From the NCBI GenBank assembly GCA_003254905.1, contig QANU01096872.1:181062-245061 (forward strand): 64,000 nucleotides of DNA, given 5' to 3'. Both the position numbers and the translations under genes were made by a program. Below are positions 34,303-44,900 of this stretch, piece by piece; position 1 is the first letter of the stretch; each line of letters opens with the position of its first letter. The notes below the pieces were generated by a model that saw only the letters and a list, made by a program, of their open reading frames with translations, made no database searches and had not been told where the DNA came from. Source of the DNA: Nissolia schottii. Lineage: Eukaryota > Streptophyta > Magnoliopsida > Fabales > Fabaceae.

Positions 34303-37300
34303 ATGGCAAAGGGAACACCATCCTCAAAGCTCAACATCGCTATTATCCACCCAGATCTTGGCATAGGTAAAATCCCACTATCCCCCCTGAATAAATTTCC
34401 TCTATTTTTATTCAAATTATAAATTAACAATTTCATTTGATAAATTCCTTATATTCAATTTTTTCTTTTTTGATAACCACCTGTAGTTGATTTAATTTGC
34501 ATTGCTTTGTCATTGTTTTTGTAGGTGGAGCTGAAAGATTGATTGTGGATGCAGCTGTTGAGCTTGCATCCCATGGCCACAAAGTTCACATTTTTACTGC
34601 ACATCATGATAAAAATCGATGCTTTGAGGAAACCGTTGCTGGTGATTCTCTCTCCTTGTGTGTGTATATTTGACATGTTTCTATTCTTTATTGAGGAACT
34701 TTTGTTTGGAAAAACATGAAAGTTTCTTATATGCATTTTATCCTATCTCAAATTAATTAACGACGGATTGAGATAAGTTTTTTAAATATAAAGAACTTAA
34801 TGCAAGTTTTGTTATTTTTGCATTGGCCCTGAGATATGGTTTGGCTTGTAATTGTATTTCAGGTACCTTTCCAGTTACTGTGTATGGTTCCTTTCTTCCC
34901 AGGCATATAGTTTACCGCCTTCATGCGCTGTGTGCATACCTTCGGTGCCTATTTGTTGCTATCTGTGTGCTTTTCATGTGGCCTTCGTTTGATGTTATAT
35001 TGGCTGATCAGGTCTCTGTTGTTATACCCATCTTGAAACTTAAGAGGTCAACAAAGGTATAGAAAACACAAAAATGGAATCATATGTAAGTTTAAGGTTG
35101 GACATCTTCATAGTTGTTTTGTTTTCTTGGTAGGTTGTGTTCTACTGTCATTTTCCGGACTTGTTGCTGGCTCAACATTCAACTTTTCTTCGTAGGATGT
35201 ATAGGAAACCGATAGACTATGCAGAAGAAATAACAACTGGTTGAGCTTTGCGCCCCTGCATTATTTTGTTTCCCTGAACTTCTTTTCTCGCATATATGCT
35301 AAATTCTCTCTCTCTTTTTTTATTTTTTGATTAAACATATATACTAAATTCTGCATGTGATTAAACTTTGTCAAATTGCAGGAATGGCTGATTTGATACT
35401 TGTTAACAGCAATTTCACTGCTTCTACATTTGCAAATACTTTTAAGCATCTTGATGCTAAAGGGATTCGACCTGCCGTTCTATACCCAGCAGTCAATGTG
35501 GATCAGTTCAATGAACCCAATTCCTTTAAGTAAATGACATGTTTGTAGATATGTGGCTACTTTCTTATTTTTGACCTGACTTACAAGATTATGCACGTAG
35601 ATTGTAGCCCATACTTATAACCGTTTTTACAGTATTTATGGAATCTTAGTATTATTTTTGTACTGTTTCTTCTGGTTTAGGCTGAACTTTCTATCCATTA
35701 ACCGATTTGAAAGAAAGAAGAACATAGAATTAGCAATTTCAGCTTTTGCTATGCTTCACTCGCCTGAAGGAGTTCTTAAGAATCAAGATATTGCTAATGC
35801 TTCTTTGACTGTTGCAGGTTAGCATCTTTTGCTTATGGCTTTGTATTCCTGATGATTTATTTGTAGATATTATGGTGGTATATGCATTATTAATTGCCTT
35901 GGGAGTATTTGCCCTGATGCATATGCCTCAGGCTGGAGTTTGATATATTGGTATCTTCAGTATATAAACTACTATTTATGTCATTAAGCTTTGAAACTCT
36001 TATATTCTTCTCTCTCTATCATTTGCGTGTCAAGATGCTAATTAGCTTTATTTGCTCAGTTTGGTTCCATGAGTCTAGAGCCTTTGTTATTCTGCCCAAT
36101 GGTGCAGTTTAGAGGTATATGGATGGTGCAATCATTTCTCAATCACCTGAACTAGCTGGGATTTGCCTTAGGGTTTTCAATTGATTCTTTGCATAGTTGA
36201 CCTGCAAATGGTACTAAAATATCATCTGATATAATTACTTATCTATTCATAAACCATTATTAGGAACTAACTACTAAGTATTTGCTAATAAAATTGGCCA
36301 TCAAGTGTAAGGAACTAAGTACTTTGTTCTCATGTTTATGCTGGTTTACGGAGAGATTAATATCTCAAGATAATATACCTTGTGTTTTTGGTGTTTGAAT
36401 ACTGCTAGAATTTATCACGTTTTGAGTCTTAAGTTTTTGGTGCTTGTCAATTCACTTGTCCAAAAATAAGGTAAGATCTGGTTGGACTTGGAAATATTTG
36501 ACTATGAAATATATTGATTTATACTTGCTAGTGCTTATAATATTTGGCTTGTGTTTGAAATCCTTCTTGTGCCACTCCCCTTCAGTTTATAATTGTATTA
36601 TCTTGGCAGAATACCTGGGTCCTAAGTATGCAACATCCATACTTAAACCCATTCATTTCATTTTGAGCCATGTGTTTGAGAGTACAAAATCTATCGTCAT
36701 AAATTGTTCCAGGTGGCTTCGATATACGTTTGAAGGAGAATGTGGAGTACTTAGAAGAGCTTAAAGATTTAGCTAAAAAGGAAGGTGTATATAATCAAAT
36801 AAAATTCATCACATCTTGCTCTACAGCTGAAAGGAATGCTCTTCTCTCTGAATGCCTATGTGTCCTTTACACTCCAAAGGTGTGTGAAACCTTATAAACT
36901 TTGGTAAATCACACTGGCCTTGCATGAGGTTATATGATATTACAATGGTTACCCCTCGATTTGTCATGCTTACACTAACTATGAGGGTACTTGATGCCAT
37001 ATTTACAAGGGTTTTCAGTGTCACATTTCACAAAATATAAGGGTATCAGGTGTAATAACACCTAAAACTCAGTGGAGGTTAATGTATATTTTCTGCAAAT
37101 TGGTGGGTGTCATATGTAATATCACCTAATCTAAGGGGAGGTCAGTGTAGTTACCCTATAAACTTGTATTCCTGAAATTTGATAAAATCATAGAAGTTGA
37201 ATGAAGAAAAGAGAGTTTTACATAATGCTTTGGTGCAGGATGAGCACTTTGGCATTGTTCCTTTGGAAGCAATGGCAGCTTACAAACCTGTTGTTGCATG

Positions 37301-37532
37301 CAACAGTGGCGGCCCAGTGGAGTCAGTCAAGAATGGTGTAACAGGATTCCTTTGTGATCCTACACCAAGAGAGTTTTCTTTAGCAATGGCTAAACTCATA
37401 AAAGATCCACAAGGGGCAGAAATAATGGGCAGAGAAGCCAGAAAGCATGTAGTTGAGTCATTCTCTACAAAGACATTTGGCCAGCGTTTGAACAGATATC
37501 TAGTTGACATTCACCGGGGAAAGGAGGATTGA
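34303..37532 (+). CDS. ALG2: ALG2 alpha-1,3/alpha-1,6-mannosyltransferase, 408 aa
   Basis: GT4-family enzyme on the cytosolic face of the ER. It adds the second and third mannoses from GDP-mannose to Man1GlcNAc2-PP-dolichol during N-glycan precursor assembly (family knowledge). Exons 34303-34366, 34525-34641, 34863-35056, 35134-35239, 35382-35529, 35681-35817, 36713-36879 and 37239-37532 are all GT-AG; 1227 nt stays in frame. The N-terminus reads [19 protein letters not shown], the donor-side glycine-rich loop. A hydrophobic stretch ([18 protein letters not shown]) could associate with the ER membrane. [11 protein letters not shown] and [11 protein letters not shown] are typical of ALG2. The C-terminal half has [14 protein letters not shown] and the GT4 E-x7-E motif in [20 protein letters not shown]. 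Length matches plant ALG2 (about 400). The first half is duplicated in inverse orientation at 30504-31440. Intron 7 (36880-37238) holds a small repeat with GGTGTAATAACACC. Confidence 0.95.
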
Positions 37533-38123
37533 TGATTGATTTCAACTTATGAATCAAATTGCTTCTCTAAGTCCTAACACATCGGATAGCATCATTTTGC
37601 CCTCAAATTGTTGACTGCAATTGGTGGCCATTTAAATTGCTGTTCAGATCTTAGTGGTCTTATTAGTTAGCTATTTTATACAAGTTCTACGTTCACAAGA
37701 TATTTTTTTGTTTCATACCACGTAAGTCTGGAATACAGAGTTAGTCACATATTTGATGTTCTGAGGCTTGCAGTTGTGGATAATTGCTTGTTGATATAAA
37801 GGAATTTGAAACTTTAAAGAGAAACTGTCTGTGCTGAGGAATAAGGAAAATGGATCGACGACACCAAACAAATAGTAGTGATATTCGAATAGACAAAGAA
37901 GACACTTCTAATATGAGTGATGCCTCTTTTACATCTATGTACGTGAGGGCTAAGCGGAGCTTGTAGATCCAACAATAAAGTTTGGTTGAGGAATTTTACA
38001 TGAAATCTCTAGATTTGATTTTCAACAATTCACATGTCATGGTAAATTCTTGGTTAACACTTGTGCCATGTCCCGATCATAAAAGTGGGATAGTTTTTCT
38101 CTTAAAACAATGGCTTTTTTTTA
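37533..38123. other. ALG2 3' flank
   Basis: Probable 3' UTR and spacer up to the MULE terminus at 38124; nothing else was recognised. Confidence 0.5.
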
Positions 38124-38418
38124 GAGTTTTTTACTATAATGCTCCTGTTACTCAAACAAATTACCAAAATGCTCCTATTTCAAAACATATTACAGGAATA
38201 CACATGTTTTGGCCAGTATGGCACTCGTGGCCACGTGGTGAGGCCACGTCAGATTTGTCAACCCACTAGGCGAAGCCACGTAAGATTCGCCAATGCAGTA
38301 GGCGAATCCCTATATAATTCGCTAACCCGCTTGGCAAATCACCCCCAAATTCGCCAATGCGGACACCACATGTGCACTATATTCGCCAACCGATTTGGCG
38401 AATTTGCCCTTGGCCCCC

Positions 38419-38426
38419 TATATAGC
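38419..38426 (+). promoter_or_regulatory. Probable TATA box of the MULE transposase
   Basis: CTATATAG lies at the inner edge of the left TIR. It is followed within about 35-100 bases by a CT/CA-rich leader-like stretch (ACCACCACCCCC, TCTCTCTCTAG). It resembles a plant TATA box plus 5' UTR and is positioned to drive the plus-strand transposase frame. Confidence 0.45.
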
Positions 38427-38810
38427 AACACCACCACCCCCAAACCCCTCCATCCATTCTCTCTCTAGAAATTCATTCCCTCTCTCAAATCCTAATTCCC
38501 AATCCAGTTATTGGATTGCTGAAGGCTAAGAATAGCTGATAACTTATTTAATTTGTACTACAGACTTGTAAGTTTTAATTTATTAAAATTTATAATTTAA
38601 CTAGTATGTGTGAATTACATAAATTTCTGTAAATATAATTTTTAAATTGATTATATAAATGTTGCCAATATTAGTTTGTTAAGCAATTTATGATAAATTG
38701 ATGCATAGAGTAGTATAGTATAGTATATGAAGTAGTATTATATAAATGTTGTCTATATTAGTTTGTTAAGCAATGTATGTTTGACATAGAAATTGTTTTA
38801 TACATAATTA

Positions 38811-40535
38811 GAAAAGAAGAAATCGCTTATTGTGCTCATTTATTCTAATGGAAAAATGTATGAAGGTGAACATGGGTTTATGTATGATAGTCTTAATCCG
38901 ACATCTATGATGATTAAGAGGCTATGCGTTTAGATGATTTGAATGAAAAAAATTTGTTTGAAATTAAGGTTACAAGAAAATCAATTTGTATCAGGAATTC
39001 TTTTTCGTACAAGGGTTGGGTGATGGGTTGAAATCTATTGGTGTTGATATGCTTGATGATGAAGATGTTACATGCATGATAGACGCTTTTGACCAAAATC
39101 CAGATTTAGCTTCTATGGAGGTATTTGTCGAGGTAGAAAGAAACTCATGTCAATATTGAGAGTAGTCCTTCAAACCCTATTAACACCCAATCTTCAATGA
39201 CACATTTTGCTCCTATATTTCAAGAAGATGTGACCCTGTCTCAAAATCCTTAAACTTTTCATTCTCAATTTACATCTTCAGCCAATATGACTCAACATGC
39301 TGTTTGTGTGAACTTATATCAATGTGAAAATACACTAATGAGAGAAGTGTTGTCTGATATAAGTGATGATGAAGAGTGTTTACCTGCTGCTGCTGATGAT
39401 GATGATTTAAGTACGGATTCAGAAGATTAGGTCGATGCATTTGTTAATGTGAAGCACGTTTCTCCAATTCGCTTTGTTAGTAACAATGACCCTCTAATTG
39501 GTGTTTTCGCTAACAATGTTCATCCAGCTAATGTTATTTTTGAAAATGCATTTAAGCCTCCTTGTCCTCAATTTTCAGAAATTAATTGGGATGCATTTGT
39601 TGAGACCACTGGATTTGTTGAGTATGACACTTGGAGTTCACAAGAAGAACTGTTTGTTGGATTGCAATTTCCAACAAAAGATGCTGTGACGTCAGCTTTA
39701 GATCATTATTCAATCAGAAAGCATCGAGATTATAAGGTTGAATTGTCTAATACACAAAGTCTAACTGCTAAGTATTCTCAATTTGGGGCTCCTTACAATT
39801 AGAAAGTTAGGGCTATTAACAATAAGAGGCGTAATAACTGAAAAATTTCTCAATATAATGGACCATACACTTGTGTAAACATCTCTATGACACAAGATCA
39901 TAAGAAGTTGCGATCTGTTTTGGTCCAAAGGTATATACAGATCATGGTTAGAACACAACCTAATGTTGAGATATGCTTGTTACTTGAGAGGATTAAAAGT
40001 ATATTTGGTTATAATTTTCATAACAAAAAGCTTGGTTGGCGAAGCAAAGAGCATCTATTAAGATTTTTGGTGACTGGGAGGAATATTATGAGAAGTTTGC
40101 CTAGATGGCTAGAGGCCATGAAACATTTTATGCCAGACACTGTGGTATGGTTGGAAACTAATGACTATGTGGTGCATAATTGAGTTGATCAATCAAAGAA
40201 AAAGCAAGAAAATGCTTGTTCGCTTGTTTTGGAATTTCAAACCATGTGTGCTTGGATTTCGATTTTGCAAGTCATTTATTCAGATTGATGGGACTCATTT
40301 ATATGAAAAATATAAACAAAAATTGTTGATTGCAACTATACAAGATGAAAACCGAAAACCATTATCTCTTGCATTTGTTATTGTTGATGGGGAAACAAAG
40401 GAAGCTTGAAGTTGGTTCTTATCTTGCATTCGTGAACATGTGACACGAGAACAAGGAATATGTTTGATATCTAATCGACATAAGAGTATCATAGCAACAG
40501 TGGATAATGTTAACCTTGAATGACAACCACCTCAT
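38811..40535 (+). pseudogene. MULE transposase (MuDR type), decayed and 3'-truncated
   Basis: The N-terminal part is readable as KKKSLIVLIYSNGKMYEGEH at 38811. An acidic stretch ends DDDDLSTDSED before a TAG near 39428. 39449-39802 reads FENAFKPPCPQFSEINWDAF and FPTKDAVTSALDHYSIRKHR, the MuDR N-terminal region. 39887-40160 follows with HNKKLGWRSKEHLLRF-type sequence. 40280-40500 gives the MULE core (IDGTHLYEKYKQKLLIATIQ, LAFVIVDGETKEA-stop-SWFLSCIREHV, GICLISNRHKSI), with the first catalytic Asp in IDGTHLY. The homology ends near 40535 (WQPPHAYGA-like, with a stop for the preceding residue), where unrelated LINE sequence begins; the zinc-knuckle/SWIM C-terminus is absent. Multiple stops and shifts make it inactive. 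Confidence 0.8.
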
Positions 40536-40539
40536 GCGT

Positions 40540-40795
40540 ATGGTGCATCCATAGCTAGGATGAAGAGGTAGGGGGGAGAGGATCCCTTTGCCTCAACCCA
40601 TGCTTTCCCTCCAATTCTGAAAAGGAATTCAATTCACTTTGTATTTATATTACACCCCTTAGACACACTTCATGACTTTATCAATCCACCATTGGTTGAA
40701 GCCAAAGGCCTTTATCGAAGAAATTCCATTCAATACAATTGTAGGCATTGCTCATGTCTAATTGTACACTGAAAGCAAGCTTTATTTGCAAATAA
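40540..40795 (-). mobile_element. LINE (non-LTR retrotransposon) reverse-transcriptase fragment inside the MULE
   Basis: On the minus strand, 40795-40680 reads FSVQLDMSNAYNCIEWNFFD, matching the plant LINE reverse-transcriptase block 'lDmsKAYDrveW.Fl'. Near 40600-40545 the next block appears in another frame as a SPPYLFILAMDA segment (from the RQGDPLSPYLFIL motif). The YADD region is not present. About 250 bp long, with stops and shifts. Confidence 0.7.
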
Positions 40796-41398
40796 AAGGT
40801 AAAAAAGTGTTTAAACATAAAATTATTCGAGGTCAAATTTGTCAAACTGGTTGGCAAATTCGTATTGAATTTGCCAAATTGGTTGGCGAATATAGTGCAC
40901 ATGTGGCGTCCACGTTGGCGAATTGTATGGGGATTCGCCTAGTGCATTGGTGAATCTTACTTGGTTTTGCCTAGCGGATTGACGAATCTGACGTGGCCTC
41001 GCCACGTGGCCACGAGTGCCATGCTGACCAAAACAGGTGTATTACTGTAATATGTTTTGAAATATAGACATTTTGATAATTTATTTGAGTAATAGGGGTA
41101 TGATAGTAAAAAACTCTTTCCACATAAAAAGGTAGAGCTTATGATAAAGTATTCTAATTTAATTTTTGTATTTTAAAAAATGTGTTCAATAATAATTTCA
41201 AAAAATTGGGTTCATTTTGAGAATAATTTTGTCAATATTTACATTTGATTTTTGACAGGAATATTCATTCAAGATTTTAATTATTATGGAAAAATGTACA
41301 ACTTTTTCATTACTACTTCTAAAGTCGATTTGATACTTAGAAAAATTTTACGTCGTCGTGTATATTAAAAATAATTTAGTCAAAAATAAATAAAGAAA

Positions 41399-41560
41399 TA
41401 ACTGATTAAATATGTTTTTAATTTTTAAAAAATTATAAATTTTATATTTTATTTCTAAATGTTTTTTTTTTGTTGTTAATTTTACATAGAGACGTGACAA
41501 TTAAATTTTTTTTAAAAAAATTATAATTTTTTAATACTAAAAACATATTTAAGTCATGAA
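41399..41560. mobile_element. Short MITE-like inverted repeat
   Basis: The left end TTAAATATGTTTTTAATTTT is mirrored by a right end ...ACTAAAAACATATTTAAGTC. The ends match the 19035 element but the core is shorter, so it may be a deletion derivative. Confidence 0.5.
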
Positions 41561-41667
41561 TAAATAAAGAAAATAGGCAAAGTAGCTGAAAGAACTAAAG
41601 AAGGGTAAAGGGTAGTAGAGTGCGCACTGAGAAAGCGAGAAGGAAGCAGTTTACCGGCGGCGGAGAC

Positions 41668-41959
41668 ATGACTGGCGAAGAGGTTTCCGGTCCTCCCGGA
41701 CCCAAACTCGTCCGCCTCCTCTACTTCGTCGGCGCCGGAGGTATTCCAATTTCCTATCTCTCCTCCCTCTCTCCCTCTCTGCTAAGTTGTATTGAATTGA
41801 ATCGCGATTTCAGTGATCTGCACCGTTGCGATCAACAAGTGGCGCGATTACGAGAGGAAGACGCTCATCCAGCAGCAGCTGCGGGCCAAGGGAATCACAG
41901 CAGACGCCGAGGCTTCCTCGGATTCTGCTGTTGCCGCCGTGCATAAGGCTCTCAAATAA
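41668..41959 (+). CDS. Small single-span membrane protein, 72 aa, unknown function
   Basis: Two exons, 41668-41740 and 41814-41959, with a GT-AG intron; the 219 nt are in frame. The protein starts MTGEEVSGPPGPKLVRLLYF. One hydrophobic segment follows (LVRLLYFVGAGVICTVAI, about residues 14-31), then a basic amphipathic stretch NKWRDYERKTLIQQQLRAKG and an Ala/Ser-rich tail ending AVHKALK. The codons are GC-richer than the surroundings, as expected of a real exon. The purine-rich leader and CGGCGGCGGAG just before the ATG fit a plant 5' UTR. I do not recognise a named family; topology and size would suit a small organelle or ER membrane subunit, but that is a guess. It stands alone between a MULE and a long intergenic region. 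Confidence 0.75.
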
Positions 41960-44900
41960 CAAGGTTAGGTCTTTTTTCTTTGTTTTTTTCTTTTTCCGGA
42001 GTTTGAAATTTGTGTGTTGCAAGTTGGCATTTGCGACAGCTTTGGCGATATACAACCAGTGTTATTTTTTTAATTCCGTGGTTGTAATGTAAGACGATGA
42101 ATTTTGCATCAAATGAAAAAGTGTATTATCTATTACGTAATTCCAGTTTATTTGTTTTTATGTCGTAGCAATTGTGATTTGTGAGTTTTTTTATGTGGAT
42201 TAGGAAATGGATTGGGATATCTGTTTTTACTTGTTTGGAAAAAATGAAAATGGATAGTTATCTCGTAGGCTGGGAATGGATTAGAAAATTTGCAATTGAT
42301 GAATATTTTGTTTTGGGGAAATTGGACTTTATGCCATAGCTTATTTGGTTCAAGTGGTTTTTCTTATGCAAGATCTTATATTAGAGTCTTGTGAATGTAG
42401 AAAACGGGCACCAAGAGAGATTTGCTCCGATGGCATGCCAATTTGGTTTCAACCAAATTAGTAGTAGACTACAATTTGATGGTTTAGAACAAAAAAAAGA
42501 ACGAGTTTATAACTTCGATAAGAGTGATACCAAAATTTTTTTGGTTAAGTTATTCCTAGAATTAGTTGCCGATTGTATCTGAGTGTGAATGTGCCATTGG
42601 ACTTCATAAGAATCATAACAACTCTGATGTAGAAGGCCATGGTTCGTTATAGTTACATCTACGTTCAAATGTTTTGATGTTTTGTAGATTGCAATGGGAA
42701 ATCATAAGATGTAAGGAAACTCAATTAGTGGCAGAATTGCCATTGCTTATTCAAATAACTAGACTGAGTTGTTCATAAATGATTGCTGATTATATCTGGG
42801 TATCTGAATATGAACAGTGCCGTGGACTTGTAACAAACTCTGATTGAGTAGGTTCTGGTTTAACTACTAAGTATTAACGGACATGCATAAACATTCAAGG
42901 TTTTCTCTCAAGTTGTGAGTTTGAATTAGGTAGCAGCTTCACTTGACATCATATTTAGCGAAGTCAAACTACAAGCTCTTGAGCAACTAAAGTTTTTGTA
43001 TATTCTTTAAGTTGATTTTCTTTCCTTTTAGTTTTCTATCTTCAAAGTTGTGTAGTTGGGTATTTGTTGACATTTCAACCATAAATTGCAATAGTCACCA
43101 TGGTCACTTTGGTTCATCCATTATGCAAGCTAGTCAAGAGTCAAGTGACTCAACTCTCAAGTCAATCAAAAACCTACTGTAGGCCGAGAAGTAATAGGCT
43201 AGACACAAGTTTAATGTGTATATTATGCAAACCAGAAGCCAACTCATTCAAAACGGCCACATTAGATGTAGGCATAACAAGAAACCAAGAAAGAATCTTG
43301 CTTAGTTAGTTGGTTAAAACTTATGGAGCTCAAATTGGCATTGATGATATCCATGCTTCCAACATCTTGCAAAATCAGTAGAAGCAAGATGAAGTGCTTA
43401 CCCTGCATTTAAATCTTGAGTTGATTGCCCATTGTATTGCATGGCACCACAATGCCAACAATTCTGATATAAGCCCTTGACAGAAGATCTTTTGGTCATC
43501 AGAAAAAATATTTAGCCAGGAAGTGTGGATCATTTATTGATATTTGATACCTCTTATGAAAGAGGATATGTTAGTGAGATGTGGGAACGTGATCTTACTT
43601 AGCTGAGTCAAGCCGAGCCTACTAAGATTATTTAGCTTAATTATTATTACTTGATCTTGGGTGCGTTTTGTTTGTTTCACTTATTAGACCTAAAAATCAC
43701 CTTTTTCAGTTAAATACATCAGTTCTTATGTATTTGTATAGAATTTTAAAAATAACTAGAATTCTAACAAAATCTGCTCTTTGATTTTCGACAAAAGCTT
43801 TAAATATAGCTTTTCAAAGAGGTAATGTTTCCAATGTGTACCTCAAAAAGGTGCACATTGAATGTACATCTTAGATTACCTGATGTAATAGATTTCCATT
43901 TTTATTCTTTATTTCATATTTGTAAAAAGAAAGTTGTAACCCTTATCTCAAGTCACATTTTCTTTTCTTACCAATCCCCTTCTCCACCCATTTCATTCAA
44001 TTTCCCTTTCTTGAATCTCTTAACCACCTACAGGAAATCTACCACTCCATCTCCCTGTATATTTGTGCACAAAATCAGTTCATGGGTAGATCTTGATTTA
44101 GAGAGAGAGAAACCTTAGAGAGAGAAAACCCTGTTTGTTATTTTGTGATTTCAGGTATCAGCAAAAGGTAGAAAATGGAGAGGTTGGTGTGAGGGACTTG
44201 GGTTACAGCTACAATCTCAGTTGGAGTTTCAGGATCTTGCTACAATTACTTACATAAAACTTGGTTTGTACCCATAATTAAACAAAGATTTGAAATTTTC
44301 ATTTTTGGAAATTCTAGCCCGAACTTACTTTCAATCTTCGAGTGCATACCAGAGAGTAAAGAAACCAATTGGGACTGAAATGTTGAGGAGGTTTATGAAC
44401 TAACTAACCAAAGCCATGTTCTTGGAACAAAATAACAAGTTGCCACCCTAGAACCAAAGGTCAAGTTCAGTACCAGGAAAAAATTCCAAATTTCATCGAA
44501 GTGTCAGGTCAAAATTTAACCCCAAAAATTAAAAATGCAAAAAGAACAAAACATTGTAAAGTAGGACTCCAAAGTAGTACTCCAATTTTCCACACTAACA
44601 ACTATGAGACCTTTACCTTTGAGTGATGACACCATCAAATCAGAGCAAAAGTCAGACCACACTTAACTGCAAAAATCATATGCGTTGAACATGGCCGACC
44701 TAGTTGAAGCGGCGTAGGAAGGCGATGATGTGGTTGATGGCAGAGGCATGTGAGGACCTGGCCGGTGGCAGCGTCGTGACGAAGGACACGGAGATCGAAT
44801 GTTTGGGTAGAGGGGGACAGGGAGGGTAGAGATGAAGAAGGGTGTTACGGTAAATTAAATTGTAATTTCTTTTATCTTTTAAATAGTTAAATAAATAATA

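Larger units (their letters stand above)
32880..35279 (+). repeat. Right arm of the 2400-bp inverted duplication
   Basis: Mirror of 30464-32863. It includes the right TIR, the ALG2 upstream region, exons 1-4 and 40 bases of intron 4. Sequence continues normally beyond 35279 into ALG2 exons 5-8, so this arm is the original locus. Confidence 0.95.
38124..41116. mobile_element. MULE with long palindromic TIRs, decayed transposase and LINE insert
   Basis: The left TIR (38124 to about 38440) begins GAGTTTTTTACTATAATGC. The right TIR (about 40805-41116), read inward, begins GAGTTTTTTACTATCATACC. Both continue with CAAAACATATTACAG, a block around GGCCACGTGGC, and CGCCAA/TTGGCG palindromes. The interior holds a broken MULE transposase on the plus strand and a reverse-transcriptase fragment on the minus strand. 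Flanking nonamers do not match, so the target duplication is lost or the borders are off by a few bases. Confidence 0.8.

Noticed and set aside
34455-34736. 93-residue minus-strand frame, and the same frame on plus at 31007-31288
   Set aside because: Antisense of ALG2 exons 1-2 and introns. Its presence twice reflects the inverted duplication, not a gene.
38115-41125. Target duplication for the MULE at 38124-41116
   Set aside because: The flanking nonamers TTTTTTTTA and TTTCCACAT agree at only a few bases, so no duplication is claimed.
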